This document shows positions 41,346 through 49,915 of a stretch of 64,000 nucleotides of DNA, piece by piece. The position numbers and the translations under genes were made by a program. Source of the stretch: Actinomycetota bacterium (GTDB lineage Bacteria > Actinomycetota > Thermoleophilia > Gaiellales > Gaiellaceae); assembly GCA_003139545.1 (NCBI GenBank), contig PLJC01000012.1, positions 124,001-188,000 of the forward strand, in the 5' to 3' direction. The notes under the pieces are model-generated. The model saw only the letters and a list, made by a program, of their open reading frames with translations, was not told the origin of the DNA and ran no database searches. How positions within the stretch are numbered: position 1 is the first letter of the stretch; each line of letters begins with the position of its first letter.

Positions 41346-42231
41346 CCGTTCCGCAGACCGGCGCCGCCTGGCGATCGCGCTCGCGCTGATCGTGGCGCTC
41401 ATGGGGGTCGAGGTCGCCGGCGGCATCCTCGCCCACTCGGTCGCGCTGCTCGCCGACGCAGGCCACATGCTCACCGACGCGGCCGCGCTCGCCGCCGCGC
41501 TCGCCGCCGCTGCGCTTGCAGCGCGTCCCGCGCGCGGGCCGTGGACGTTCGGGCTCGGCCGGGCCGAAATCCTCGCTGCGCAAGGGAACGGCCTCGTCCT
41601 GCTCCTCGTCACGCTCGGCATCGTGTACTCGTCGGTGCGCCGCCTCGTATCGCCGCCGCACGTGCACGGCGGCATCGTCCTCGGAGTCGCCCTCGTCGGC
41701 GTCGCCGTCAACCTGGCGGCGACCCTCGTCCTCTCCGGCGCCGACCGGACGAGCCTGAACGTCCGCGGTGCGTTCCTGCACGTCGCCACCGACCTCGCCG
41801 CCTTCGTCGGGACCGCGATCGCCGGAGCTCTCGTGCTCGTCACCGGCTGGAGCCGGTTCGATCCGATCGCCGGGCTCCTCGTCGCAGCGCTCATGCTGCG
41901 CTCGAGCTGGTCGCTCCTGCGCGACTCCGGCCGGATCTTCCTCGAAGCCGCACCGGCGGGAATCGACCCGGACGCGGTCGCGGCCACGCTCGCCGCCGAC
42001 CCTGACGTCGTCGAGGTGCACGACCTCCACGTCTGGACGGTGACGAGCGGCTTCCCCGCGCTTGCGGCGCACGTCCTCGTCTCGCCCGACGCCGATTGCC
42101 ATGCCGCGCGGAGGCGTCTCGAGCAGCTCCTGGCGGAGCGCTTCGGGCTCCGGCACACCACGTTGCAGGTCGACCACGTCGCCCGACGCTCCCAGGTCGT
42201 TAGCATCGAGCGCCGTGAACCTAACCGGTAA
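41332..42231 (+). CDS. Cation diffusion facilitator (CDF) transporter
   Basis: 299 residues from a TTG at 41332. Six membrane helices with the CDF zinc-site signatures: VALLADAGHMLTDAAAL in helix 2 (HxxxD) and AFLHVATDLAAFVGT in helix 5 (HxxxD). The C-terminal cytoplasmic metallochaperone-like domain is present (VVEVHDLHVWTVTSGFPALA). It should export Zn2+ or a related divalent ion in exchange for protons. It overlaps both neighbours, the protease before and the SDR gene after. Confidence 0.93.
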   Translation: MHAHDRSADRRRLAIALALIVALMGVEVAGGILAHSVALLADAGHMLTDAAALAAALAAAALAARPARGPWTFGLGRAEILAAQGNGLVLLLVTLGIVYSSVRRLVSPPHVHGGIVLGVALVGVAVNLAATLVLSGADRTSLNVRGAFLHVATDLAAFVGTAIAGALVLVTGWSRFDPIAGLLVAALMLRSSWSLLRDSGRIFLEAAPAGIDPDAVAATLAADPDVVEVHDLHVWTVTSGFPALAAHVLVSPDADCHAARRRLEQLLAERFGLRHTTLQVDHVARRSQVVSIERREPNR

Positions 42232-42943
42232 GACCGCGATCGTCACGGGCGCCTCGTCCGGCTTCGGCCGGTCGACGGCCCGGATGCTGAAGGACGCGGG
42301 CGTGCGTGTCGCGGGCGGCGCACGCCGCACGGAACGGCTCGAGACGGAGGTCGCGCTCGAGCTCGACGTCACCGATCCGGAGAGCTCCGAGCGCTTCGTC
42401 GCCGCCGCCGTCGAGCAGCTCGGAGGCATCGACATCCTGATCAACAACGCCGGCCTCGCACTCGGGCGCGCGCCGTTCGACGAGTCGAGCGAGGAGGACG
42501 AGCGCACGGTCTTCGAGACCGACGTGCGTGGGCTCGTGCGCATGACACGCCTCTGCCTGCCGCACATTCGCGACGAGGGTCACATCGTCAACCTCGGCTC
42601 GATCGCCGGGCGGCAGGCGTACGAAGGTGCTGCGACATACGTCGCTGCGAAGTTCGCAGTGCGCGGCTTCACGTATGCGCTGCGCGAGGACCTGCTCGGC
42701 CGCCCGATCCGGATCACCACCGTCGACCCCGGGCTCGCGGAGACGGAGTTCTCCGTCGTCCGCTTCAAGGGCGACCAGGCGAAGGCGGACGCGGTCTACA
42801 AGGGCGTCGATCCGCTGACGCCCGACGACATCGCCGACTGCATCATGTTCGCGCTCACGCGCCCCTTCCACGTGAACATCGACGAGATCGTCGTCAAGGC
42901 GCAGGCGCAGTCGTCCGGGGGACGCATCATCCGCGAACCGTGA
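42215..42943 (+). CDS. Short-chain dehydrogenase/reductase
   Basis: 242 residues from the GTG at 42215 (NLTGKTAIVTG). NADP-binding Rossmann motif TGASSGFGRS, structural NNAG, and the catalytic Tyr-x3-Lys in TYVAAKFAVRGF with Ser in NLGSIAGRQ. The protein resembles the YdfG/serine 3-dehydrogenase group (sequence around ALTRPFHVNIDEIVVKAQAQ). The substrate is probably a small hydroxy acid or alcohol. It overlaps the CDF and formyltransferase genes. Confidence 0.9.
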   Translation: MNLTGKTAIVTGASSGFGRSTARMLKDAGVRVAGGARRTERLETEVALELDVTDPESSERFVAAAVEQLGGIDILINNAGLALGRAPFDESSEEDERTVFETDVRGLVRMTRLCLPHIRDEGHIVNLGSIAGRQAYEGAATYVAAKFAVRGFTYALREDLLGRPIRITTVDPGLAETEFSVVRFKGDQAKADAVYKGVDPLTPDDIADCIMFALTRPFHVNIDEIVVKAQAQSSGGRIIREP

Positions 42944-43809
42944 GCTGGCGCGTCGTCATCGTGACGCGGATCCTGCCGGTCGCGCTCGGCTTCCACGCCG
43001 TGTTGCGCGCCGCCGGCCACGAGCCGGTCGGGCTGCTGACCGTCCGCGACAGCGCGAACCGCTACGGCCCGGAGTTCACGCTCGACACCCTTCTGCGCGG
43101 GCTGCCGCCCGAGCTCGACATCGTCGTTCCTGCGCGCCGGTCCGGGATTGCGCCGCTGCTCGCATCGCTGCGCCCCGATCTCGTCGTCTGTACGGGCTTC
43201 CCGTGGAAGATCCCCGCCGACGCGCTCGCCGTGCCGACGCTCGGGTGGCTCAACGGCCATCCATCGCTTCTGCCGCGGCATCGCGGCCCGGTGCCGGTCG
43301 CGTGGGCGATCCGGAACGGCGACGAGGAGGTCGGCGTCACTGTCCACCGCATGGACGCCGAGCTCGACACAGGGCCGATCTTCGCGCAGGTGTCGATGCC
43401 GATCGGCGAGTACACCGTCCCGGACGACTTCTACGCACGCATGGGCCCCGTGTTAATGGGCGCGATGGGAGAGGCGCTCGAGCGGCTGGCTGCCGGCGAC
43501 GAAGGGATTGCACAGACGGAGGGCGGCGAGTACGAGAGCTTCCTGCCGGAGGACGAGGCGTGGATCGACCTCGCGCGGCCGGCGGTGGAGATGCACCGGC
43601 GGGTGTGGGCCTGGCGGTTCACGATCCCCCGCAGCGAACTGCGCGGCGCGCTGCTCGATCTGGACGGCGAGACCGTGCGCGTGCTCGCGTCGTCGCTCAC
43701 CGAGGTCGAAGGTGCCCGGAGAATCGAGTGCGCCGACGCGCCGCTGTGGCTCGTCGACGTCGAGCCTGCTCAGGCCGGGGAGGCGACCGCCTCCGCTATG
43801 TCGTCGTAG
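42940..43809 (+). CDS. Formyltransferase-family protein (Fmt/ArnA-like)
   Basis: 289 residues. The N-terminal formyltransferase domain has GWLNGHPSLLPRHRGPVPVA with the catalytic Asn-x-His pair, and the later Asp in RMDAELDTGPIF. A C-terminal OB-like domain follows (AWRFTIPRSELRGALL). It transfers a formyl group from 10-formyl-tetrahydrofolate to an amine; Fmt itself acts on Met-tRNA. The replaced N-terminus (MSWRVVIVTRILPVALGF) and odd context suggest a paralogue rather than Fmt. Confidence 0.82.
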   Translation: MSWRVVIVTRILPVALGFHAVLRAAGHEPVGLLTVRDSANRYGPEFTLDTLLRGLPPELDIVVPARRSGIAPLLASLRPDLVVCTGFPWKIPADALAVPTLGWLNGHPSLLPRHRGPVPVAWAIRNGDEEVGVTVHRMDAELDTGPIFAQVSMPIGEYTVPDDFYARMGPVLMGAMGEALERLAAGDEGIAQTEGGEYESFLPEDEAWIDLARPAVEMHRRVWAWRFTIPRSELRGALLDLDGETVRVLASSLTEVEGARRIECADAPLWLVDVEPAQAGEATASAMSS

Positions 43810-43855
43810 GCGAAGTCGCGGCCGGCGAACAGCAGCTTGAAGTTCCGGCCGAGGC

Positions 43856-44695
43856 TCACCTCGTCTCCGCCCAGCGCGCGAGCCCGCGGTAGGACTGCCA
43901 CAACGGCATGGCGACGTCGTACACCGCGACGTCTTCGCCCGCGTCCGCGAGCTCGGCGCGGCCGTACGCGATGAACTCCTCCTCAGACGCGCCGCCCTGG
44001 ACGAACTCCGCCCAATCGAAGAGCTCCAGCCGCAGGTCGGCGAGGTGCCGCTGCGGATCGTCCGCGACGCCGAAGTGGATGAGCGCGAGCCGCTCGGGCG
44101 CGCGCCGGTCCATCTCGTCGATCGTGCGCTGCCAGGCTTCGAGGTCGAAGTCCGGCGGCGGCGTCGGCGGCATCACGTACCGGCCGGGCTGGATGCGCAC
44201 CCCGGCGGCATCGCCGGCGTAGAGCGTGCCGTCGTCGTCGAGGTACGAGACATGGTGCGTCGCGTGACCCGGTGTGGGGAAGCACGCGAGGCCGACCACC
44301 ACGTCGCCGACGACGTGCACGTTCGCTTCGGGTACGGGCGTGAGCTCGCCCCACAGCGTGTCGAACGAGTCGCCGTACAGGCGCCGCGCGCTGCGCTCGA
44401 GCCGGGACGGGTCGACGAGGTGCGGCGCGCCGATCTCGGAGACGTGGACCTGCAGCGCCGGGTGCTCGCGGACGAGAGCCCCGGCCGCGCCGGCATGGTC
44501 GAGGTGGATGTGGCTGAGCAGCAGGTGGCGGATGTCCACGAGCCGGAGGCCTTCGGCGGCCAGCCCGACCTTCAGCGCCGCGATCGTCGTGCTCGGGCCG
44601 CAGTCGAAGAGCGCCGGGCCGTCGTCCGTGTCGAGCAAGTAGCAGCCGATCGAGCGCTCGACGCCCTGATGGTGGAGTTCGATTGGCTCGGGCAT
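43856..44695 (-). CDS. Metallo-beta-lactamase-fold hydrolase
   Basis: 279 residues from the ATG at 44695 (MPEPIELHHQG); the much longer open frame upstream is a shadow of the kinase gene. Zinc-site motifs: SHIHLDHAGAAGAL (HxHxDH), PGHATHHVSYL, LYAGDAAG and a last His in ALIHFG. It matches glyoxalase II/RNase-Z-like MBL proteins that hydrolyse thioesters or lactones; substrate unknown. It converges with the formyltransferase gene across 46 bp and is divergent from the DCC gene. Confidence 0.88.
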   Translation of the reverse strand: MPEPIELHHQGVERSIGCYLLDTDDGPALFDCGPSTTIAALKVGLAAEGLRLVDIRHLLLSHIHLDHAGAAGALVREHPALQVHVSEIGAPHLVDPSRLERSARRLYGDSFDTLWGELTPVPEANVHVVGDVVVGLACFPTPGHATHHVSYLDDDGTLYAGDAAGVRIQPGRYVMPPTPPPDFDLEAWQRTIDEMDRRAPERLALIHFGVADDPQRHLADLRLELFDWAEFVQGGASEEEFIAYGRAELADAGEDVAVYDVAMPLWQSYRGLARWAETR

Positions 44696-44711
44696 GGGAA
44701 TATCTTCCCGC

Positions 44712-45044
44712 ATGCCTCTGCTGTTCGATGGTGACTGCCGCTTCTGCACCGCCGCGGTTGCTTGGATGCGGCGCCGGTTCGACCCGGCAGCGGAGAGCGT
44801 CGCCTGGCAGGAGGCGGATCTCGCGGCGCTCGGCGTCACCGTCGAGGAGGCCGAGCAGGCGGTGCAGTGGGCGGAAGGAGGCGAGCGTGCGTCCGGAGCC
44901 GACGCGATCGCCTCGTGGCTGCGCACCGCGCGGAGGCTGCGGCCGGTCGTCCGGCTGTTCCCGGTCGGTTTGCCGCTCGGCCGGCTGCTGTATCCGGTCG
45001 TGGCGCGGAACCGGAGTCGGATCAGCACTATGGTCCTGCGATGA
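44712..45044 (+). CDS. DCC-family thiol-disulfide oxidoreductase (DUF393)
   Basis: 110 residues from the ATG at 44712. The family motif is at the start: LLFDGDCRFCTAAVAWM (Asp..C-x2-C). The rest is helical. DCC proteins have a predicted thioredoxin-like redox role, with unknown partners. The stop overlaps the start of the ROK kinase gene (ATGA), so the two are co-translated. Confidence 0.88.
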   Translation: MPLLFDGDCRFCTAAVAWMRRRFDPAAESVAWQEADLAALGVTVEEAEQAVQWAEGGERASGADAIASWLRTARRLRPVVRLFPVGLPLGRLLYPVVARNRSRISTMVLR

Positions 45045-45997
45045 CCCTTCGCGGCGGCCTGGATCTGGGCGGGACGAAGATCGAGGCGATCGTCGTCGAC
45101 GACGCCAACGAGATCCGCGGGCAGTCGCGCGTTCCGACGCCGACCGAGGGCGGGCCGGCGGCGGTGGTGCGCGAGCTCGCCGCGGCCATGCGCGCGGCGG
45201 CGTCGTCGGCGGGGACGGAGATCTCGGCGCTCGCCGGTGTGGGTGTGGGTGCGCCGGGCGAGGTCGACGCGGCCGCGGGCACGCTCGCGCGCGCCGGCAA
45301 CCTCCCCGACTGGGAGGCGGTCTATCCGCTCGCGGCCGAGCTCAGCGGCGACCTCGGAATTCCCGTGCGCATCGGCAACGACGTCCGCGTCGCGGTCGAG
45401 GCCGAGCGCGTGCTCGGCGCGGGACGCACGTACCGCTCCTTCCTCGGCGTCTGGTGGGGAACCGGCGTCGGGGGTGCGCTCGTGCTGGACGGAAAGCTCT
45501 GGCTCGGGCGCGGCTCCGCGGGTGAGCTCGGTCACGTCGTCGTCAAACTCGGCGGCCGCCGCTGCCCGTGCGGGCGGCGCGGCTGCCTCGAGGCCTACGC
45601 GGGCCGGGCGGCGATGGAGCGCACCGCGCGCAAGGCCGAGGACGCGGGAACGAAGACGAAGCTGTTCAAGATCATGGAGAAGCGTCAGCGCGAGCGGCTG
45701 ACGAGCGGCGTGTGGGCTGTTGCCCTCGAGGAGGAGGACAAGCTCGCGCGGAACCTCATCGACGAGGCGGTGGAGGCGCTCGGCGCCGGCGTCGGCTCGG
45801 TCCAGAACATGGTCGACGTCGACGCGGTCGTCGTCGGCGGCGGACTGGGCACGCGCCTCGGCGCACCGTACGTCGAGCGCATCGCCGATGCGGCGCAGCC
45901 GCACCTCTTCGTCGACGATCGCCCGCCGGCGTTCGTGCTCACCGAGCTCGGCGACAACGGCGGCGGGCTCGGTGCCGCGCTGCTCGTCTCAGGCTAG
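45041..45997 (+). CDS. ROK-family sugar kinase (glucokinase-like)
   Basis: 318 residues from the ATG at 45041. Phosphate-1 loop GLDLGGTKIEAIVV, the sugar-binding and catalytic segments (RIGNDVRVAVEAE, WGTGVGGALVLDG) and the ROK zinc motif CPCGRRGCLEAYAG (after GELGHVVV) are all present. It should phosphorylate glucose or a related hexose with ATP. Residues about 205-245 contain a charged insertion (KTKLFKIMEKRQRERLTSGV) unusual for the shortest ROK proteins. The stop codon begins the palindromic element described next. Confidence 0.92.
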   Translation: MTLRGGLDLGGTKIEAIVVDDANEIRGQSRVPTPTEGGPAAVVRELAAAMRAAASSAGTEISALAGVGVGAPGEVDAAAGTLARAGNLPDWEAVYPLAAELSGDLGIPVRIGNDVRVAVEAERVLGAGRTYRSFLGVWWGTGVGGALVLDGKLWLGRGSAGELGHVVVKLGGRRCPCGRRGCLEAYAGRAAMERTARKAEDAGTKTKLFKIMEKRQRERLTSGVWAVALEEEDKLARNLIDEAVEALGAGVGSVQNMVDVDAVVVGGGLGTRLGAPYVERIADAAQPHLFVDDRPPAFVLTELGDNGGGLGAALLVSG

Positions 45998-46160
45998 TGC
46001 TTCCGGCCGTGAGTGCCTTCCTGTTCTGCCGAGCGAAAACCGAGTAGCCCAAGGACGCAGGGAGCGTTCGTAGCTCGCTACGGACGCGACTGAGGACGCC
46101 GGGATGCGACGCGTTTGCAGCCGGCAGAACGGACAAGGCACTTGCGGCCGGGAGCACTCA
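45996..46160. repeat. Long palindromic element between convergent stops (type A, copy 1)
   Basis: Left arm 45996-46030 and right arm 46123-46159 are imperfect inverted repeats of about 35 bp, starting at the kinase stop and ending at the pyrophosphatase stop. Between them AAGGACGCAGGGAGCG (46051-46066) and CGCGACTGAGGACGC (46085-46099) flank a small hairpin (CGTAGC/GCTACG). The same core lies, on the other strand, between the convergent genes at 50521 and 50683. Probably a bidirectional terminator or structured element. Confidence 0.7.
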
Positions 46161-46631
46161 AACGCGATCCCGAGCGTTGGCGACGATCTTCTCCGCCTCG
46201 GCCCTGTTCCCCCAGCCGCGAGTCTCCGTCTTCTTCGACGGCTCGAGGTCCTTGTAGCGCTGGAAGAAGTGCTCGATCTCGTCGCGCAGCTCGGCGTTGA
46301 CGTCGTGGACGTCACGCACGCGCGCGAACGACGGATCGCCGAGCGGCACGCACAGCACCTTCTCGTCCGGCCCTTTCTCGTCGCTCATGTGGAAGACGCC
46401 GATCAGCCGCACACGGATGCGGCAGCCCGGGAACGTCGGCTCCGCGACGAGCACGAGCGCGTCGAGCGGGTCACCGTCCTCGGCGAGCGTCCCCTCGAGG
46501 TAGCCGTAGTCGGCGGGATATGTCATCGAGGTGAACAGGCGGCGGTCGAGCACGATGCCGCCGAGCTCCTCGTCCCACTCGTACTTGTTGCGAGACCCGG
46601 ACGGGATCTCGACGAAGACGATGTCGCTCAC
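46158..46631 (-). CDS. ppa: Inorganic pyrophosphatase
   Basis: 157 residues. Family I pyrophosphatase with FVEIPSGSRNKYEWDEELGG, the metal motif EDGDPLDALVLV, and KDLEPSKKTETRGWG near the end. It removes the pyrophosphate made by biosynthetic reactions. Length and motifs are typical of soluble bacterial PPases. Its start overlaps the stop of the gamma-lyase-type gene (ATGA), so it is the last gene of the operon that begins at the YcaQ-type gene. Confidence 0.96.
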   Translation of the reverse strand: MSDIVFVEIPSGSRNKYEWDEELGGIVLDRRLFTSMTYPADYGYLEGTLAEDGDPLDALVLVAEPTFPGCRIRVRLIGVFHMSDEKGPDEKVLCVPLGDPSFARVRDVHDVNAELRDEIEHFFQRYKDLEPSKKTETRGWGNRAEAEKIVANARDRV

Positions 46632-47770
46632 GCGCGGACGGCGGCGGGCTTCAGGGCGTGCTCGAGATCGAGGATGAGATCCTCGGTCGACTCGATCCCG
46701 ACAGAGAGGCGAACGAGGTTCGGCGGAGCGGCGAACGGCGCGCTCGCCGTGGAGGCGTGTGTCATGCGCGCGGGTATCTCGATCAGGCTCTCGACGCCGC
46801 CGAGCGACTCCGCCAGCTGGAAGAGCTTCGTCCGCGTCACCAGTTCCGCGGCCTCCTCGGGCGACTCGGCGAGGAACGAGACCATGCCGCCGAAGTCGCG
46901 CATCTGTCGCGCCGCGATCGCATGTCCCGGATGGGTGGGCAGGCCCGGGTAGTAGACGTGCTCGACGCCGGCGTTGCGCTGGAGCCAGACCGCGATCGCC
47001 ATGGCGTTCTCGCAGTGCTTTTCCATCCGCAGCGCGAGCGTCTTGATGCCGCGCAGCACGAGCCAGCAGTCGAACGGCCCGGGAACCGCGCCGAGCGACT
47101 TCTGCAGGAAGTAGAGACGCTCCGCGATGGTCGGGTCGCTCGTCGCGGCGAAGCCGCCGATGACGTCGGAGTGGCCACCGAGATATTTCGTCGTCGAGTG
47201 GACGACGATGTCGGCGCCGAGCTCGAGTGGGCGCTGCAGGTACGGCGTTGCGAACGTGTTGTCGACGACGAGGAGCGCGCCGGCCGCGTGGGCGGCGTCG
47301 GCAGCGGCGCGGATGTCGACGATGTTCAGCAGCGGATTGGACGGCGACTCGACCCAGACGATGCGCGTGTTGTCGTCGAGATGGTCCCCGAGGTTCGCGA
47401 AATCGGCCGCGGGGAGGTAGTCGAAGCGGTAGCCCTTCGGCTCGTACACCTGCGACGTCATCCGGTAGACGCCGCCGTACACGTCGGCGATGAGGACGAC
47501 GCGCTCGCCCGGATCGACGAGGTGCATGATCGTCGTCGTCGCGCCGAGGCCGGACGAGAACGCGATCCCGTGCTGGGCCGACTCGAGGGACGCGAGGCAG
47601 CGCTGGAGCGCCGTTCGCGTCGGGTTGTTCACGCGCGCGTAGTCGAAGCCCTTGTGCTCGCCGACCGACTCCTGGACGAAGGTCGAGGTCTGGTAGATCG
47701 GCGTGATGATCGCGCCCGTGGCCGGATCGGGCTCCTGGCCCTCGTGGATGGCACGGGTCTCGAAATCCAT
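46628..47770 (-). CDS. Cystathionine gamma-lyase/synthase-type PLP enzyme
   Basis: 380 residues from the ATG at 47770 (MDFETRAIHEGQEPDPATGA); the longer frame is a shadow. Cys/Met-metabolism PLP enzyme with FDYARVNNPTRTALQ, IVWVESPSNPLLNI, DNTFATPYLQRPLEL and the PLP lysine in HSTTKYLGGHSDVIGG. The cystathionine beta-synthase-type gene at 50683 on the same strand makes the gamma-lyase role of reverse transsulfuration (cystathionine to cysteine) likely, but gamma-synthase activity cannot be excluded. Its first base is shared with the stop of the upstream gene (TGATG). Confidence 0.88.
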   Translation of the reverse strand: MDFETRAIHEGQEPDPATGAIITPIYQTSTFVQESVGEHKGFDYARVNNPTRTALQRCLASLESAQHGIAFSSGLGATTTIMHLVDPGERVVLIADVYGGVYRMTSQVYEPKGYRFDYLPAADFANLGDHLDDNTRIVWVESPSNPLLNIVDIRAAADAAHAAGALLVVDNTFATPYLQRPLELGADIVVHSTTKYLGGHSDVIGGFAATSDPTIAERLYFLQKSLGAVPGPFDCWLVLRGIKTLALRMEKHCENAMAIAVWLQRNAGVEHVYYPGLPTHPGHAIAARQMRDFGGMVSFLAESPEEAAELVTRTKLFQLAESLGGVESLIEIPARMTHASTASAPFAAPPNLVRLSVGIESTEDLILDLEHALKPAAVRA

Positions 47771-48747
47771 CAAGTCGATGCTAACCACCGCTCGAGGTCC
47801 CGTAGCGGCCCGGCCACCGAAACCGGCTTGCCTTCCCACCAGACGCCGTTGACGGCCAGCTCGCGGGTCTTGCGGTTGTAGACCGGCTCGATCCGGCCGA
47901 CGATCTCGTCGTCGCGCAGGACGGGGAGGACGTAGTAGCCGTACTCGCGCTTCGCCCTCGGGACGTACATCTCGAGGCGGTAGTAGAAGTCCCACAGCGC
48001 CTCCGTGCGTGCGCGGTCGTGGATCAGGCGGTCGAAGGGGGAGAGGAAGGTGACGCGCTTCGGCACCGGGGCATCGACCGCGTCGGGGTGCGCGAGCCAT
48101 CGTCCCTTCTCGAGCTTCACGCCGAGTGCGCGGAAGCGCTTCTCCGCGATGCGCGCCTCGGCTTCGCGCCACGGGATCGTCTCGATCTCCGGGTACCAGC
48201 GTTCCGCGAGGTTCCACACGCGCTGGCCCTGGCGTCGCCCGACGACGGCGACATCGCCGGAGCCGGCGAGGACTTCGAGCATCAGGCCCATCTGGCGCGC
48301 GCCCCACCACTCGTGGCGCTCCTGGCCCTTTCTGCTCACGTGGGTCTCGATCTCGCGCGAGAGGAGCGGGCCGCGCCGGTCGAGCTCGCGGAGAACGTAA
48401 CGCTTGAAGGCGCCGTTCTCGCGCAGGAACGCTTTGCCGGCGGGCGTCGGAAGTCGTCGCATGCGGGCGCGCAGCAGCGGCAGGTCCTCGATCGGGTAGA
48501 TGAACGCCCGCCATTCGACGAGTTTCTTCTCCTCCCACAGCAGCCGGTCGAGCTCGGCGCGGTCGTACGCGCCGAGGCGGCTCCACAGCACGAGGTACTG
48601 CGGCGGCGCGACGCTCGAGATCGGGTCGATCTGCAGGAAGCCGAGGCGGCGGACCGTGTCGAGGACGCTCGTCGCCGTGCCGTCGAGCAGCTGCGAGCGC
48701 ACCGCGATGCGGCGCGCTTCTGCAAGGCTCACCTCGGTGGAGTTCAC
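47770..48747 (-). CDS. YcaQ/AlkX-type DNA glycosylase (winged-helix, QID motif)
   Basis: 325 residues from a GTG. It carries the signature LGFLQIDPISSVAPPQYLVL, whose QxD motif (Gln-Ile-Asp) is catalytic in the YcaQ/AZL family of glycosylases that unhook interstrand crosslinks and remove bulky or alkylated bases. The C-terminal part keeps FLSPFDRLIHDRARTEALWD and YRLEMYVPRAKREYGYYVLP. A DNA-repair role is inferred from the family. It is the first gene of the operon that continues into the PLP enzyme and pyrophosphatase and overlaps the divergent methyltransferase start by 11 bp. Confidence 0.88.
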   Translation of the reverse strand: MNSTEVSLAEARRIAVRSQLLDGTATSVLDTVRRLGFLQIDPISSVAPPQYLVLWSRLGAYDRAELDRLLWEEKKLVEWRAFIYPIEDLPLLRARMRRLPTPAGKAFLRENGAFKRYVLRELDRRGPLLSREIETHVSRKGQERHEWWGARQMGLMLEVLAGSGDVAVVGRRQGQRVWNLAERWYPEIETIPWREAEARIAEKRFRALGVKLEKGRWLAHPDAVDAPVPKRVTFLSPFDRLIHDRARTEALWDFYYRLEMYVPRAKREYGYYVLPVLRDDEIVGRIEPVYNRKTRELAVNGVWWEGKPVSVAGPLRDLERWLAST

Positions 48748-49324
48748 GGCGTTCGTTCTACATCACCTGCCGCCCGCTCCGGCGCGGGTGCTGGAGGTCG
48801 GCTGCGGGGATCGCGGCGGTGTCGTCCCGGCGCTCGTCGACGCGGGCTACGACGCGATCGGCGTCGACCCACGCGCGCCGTCCGGCGAGCGCTTCCGGCA
48901 GACCGACTTCCGCGAGGTGGACGGCGAGTTCGACGCGGTTGTCGCGGGCCGCGTCGTCCACCATCTCGATCCACTCGGCGAGGCCGTCGACCGGCTCGCG
49001 TCGCTGGCACCGCTCTTGATCGTCGACGAGTTCGCGTGGGATCTCATCGATCCCGAGCTGCAGGCGTGGTACGAGGCGGAGTACCGCGTGCGGCCCGACG
49101 CGAGCGGCCCGCCGACGGTCGACGAGTGGCGATGGCGCCATCCCGGGTTGCATCCGCACGACGTCCTGCTCGAGGCGCTGCGCGCGCGGTACGACGAGCG
49201 CGTGCTCGAGTGGGTGCCGTACTTCCACCACTGGCTCGGCGACGTCGAGTCGCCGGACCGAATCGGCTATCGCTGGGCTGGCGTCAGAACATCCACGACG
49301 CGCACTTCGGCTTCGTCGCGGTAG
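48737..49324 (+). CDS. Class I SAM-dependent methyltransferase
   Basis: 195 residues from a GTG at 48737 that lies inside the divergent YcaQ-type start. The motif I segment is VLEVGCGDRGGVVPALVDAG with acidic residue IGVDPRAPSG, and motif IV-like DAVVAGRVVHHLDP follows. Substrate unknown. The 3' end overlaps the glutaredoxin gene on the other strand by 58 bp. The overlap at both ends shows how compact this region is. Confidence 0.8.
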   Translation: MEFTAFVLHHLPPAPARVLEVGCGDRGGVVPALVDAGYDAIGVDPRAPSGERFRQTDFREVDGEFDAVVAGRVVHHLDPLGEAVDRLASLAPLLIVDEFAWDLIDPELQAWYEAEYRVRPDASGPPTVDEWRWRHPGLHPHDVLLEALRARYDERVLEWVPYFHHWLGDVESPDRIGYRWAGVRTSTTRTSASSR

Positions 49325-49644
49325 CCCGCGCCGAGCTTCGCCTCGAGGATCTTGGTCAGCTCGCCGGACTCGGCCAGCTCCTGCGCGATGTCGGCGCCGC
49401 CGATCAGCTCTCCGCCGACGAAGACCTGGGGGATCGTCGGCCAGCCCGAGAGCGCGGACAACTCCTGCCGGATGGCCGGATCGGGGAGAACGTCGACGGT
49501 GGTGACGGGCGCGCCCGCCTCGCGGAGCGCGCGCAACGCGCGGTCGGAGTTGCCGCACATGATCATCTGCGGCGTCCCCTTCATGAACAACGTGACCGGC
49601 TCCTGCGCGATCACGTCCTTGATCCGGTCCGACAGCTCGCTCAT
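49267..49644 (-). CDS. Monothiol glutaredoxin (Grx4/GrxD-type)
   Basis: 125 residues. Monothiol Grx motif in TLFMKGTPQMIMCGNSDRAL: the active site reads CGNS where most members have CGFS. It also has SGWPTIPQVFVGGELIGGAD, the glutathione-binding region. Such proteins carry and transfer Fe-S clusters, usually with a BolA partner, and the BolA gene is coupled directly upstream (ATGA). A 20-residue tail with no family match follows. Confidence 0.92.
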   Translation of the reverse strand: MSELSDRIKDVIAQEPVTLFMKGTPQMIMCGNSDRALRALREAGAPVTTVDVLPDPAIRQELSALSGWPTIPQVFVGGELIGGADIAQELAESGELTKILEAKLGAGYRDEAEVRVVDVLTPAQR

Positions 49645-49877
49645 CCTGCAGCCTCCCTCGTCTTGATCCGAAGCTCGTGAATGGTGCCGTCGCGCAGCGG
49701 CTCGGCCAGCGCCTCGTTGACGAGACGGTGCTGCTCGAGCAGCGGCAGCCCGGCGAAGCGCGTGCTCGCCACGGTCACCTGGAAATGGTCGCCGCCGCCG
49801 GTACGGTCCTCGACCGACAGCTCGTTCGCCTCCGGGAAGGCGTCGCGGAGCAGGGTCTCGAGACGATCGGCAGCCAC
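49641..49877 (-). CDS. BolA-family protein
   Basis: 78 residues from a GTG. BolA pattern: LETLLRDAFPEANELSVEDR, GGGDHFQVTVASTRFAG and PLLEQHRLVNEALAEPLRDG with the conserved final ELRIKT. BolA binds a shared 2Fe-2S cluster with a monothiol glutaredoxin, which is encoded immediately downstream. It probably helps iron-sulfur trafficking or sensing. Confidence 0.92.
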   Translation of the reverse strand: MAADRLETLLRDAFPEANELSVEDRTGGGDHFQVTVASTRFAGLPLLEQHRLVNEALAEPLRDGTIHELRIKTREAAG

Positions 49878-49915
49878 GCACCCATGGTATGTCCGGGTGC
49901 GTACCCTGTGGCGCC

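Noticed and set aside
40374..42567. Minus-strand open frames of 422 and 610 codons opposite the M48, CDF and SDR genes
   Set aside because: Low-complexity Arg/Ala/Ser composition with no motifs; they mirror well-supported genes on the plus strand.
43856..45904. Very long minus-strand open frame running through the ROK kinase and DCC genes
   Set aside because: Only the part from the ATG at 44695 has protein family features (MBL fold). The rest is the antisense shadow of GC-rich genes.
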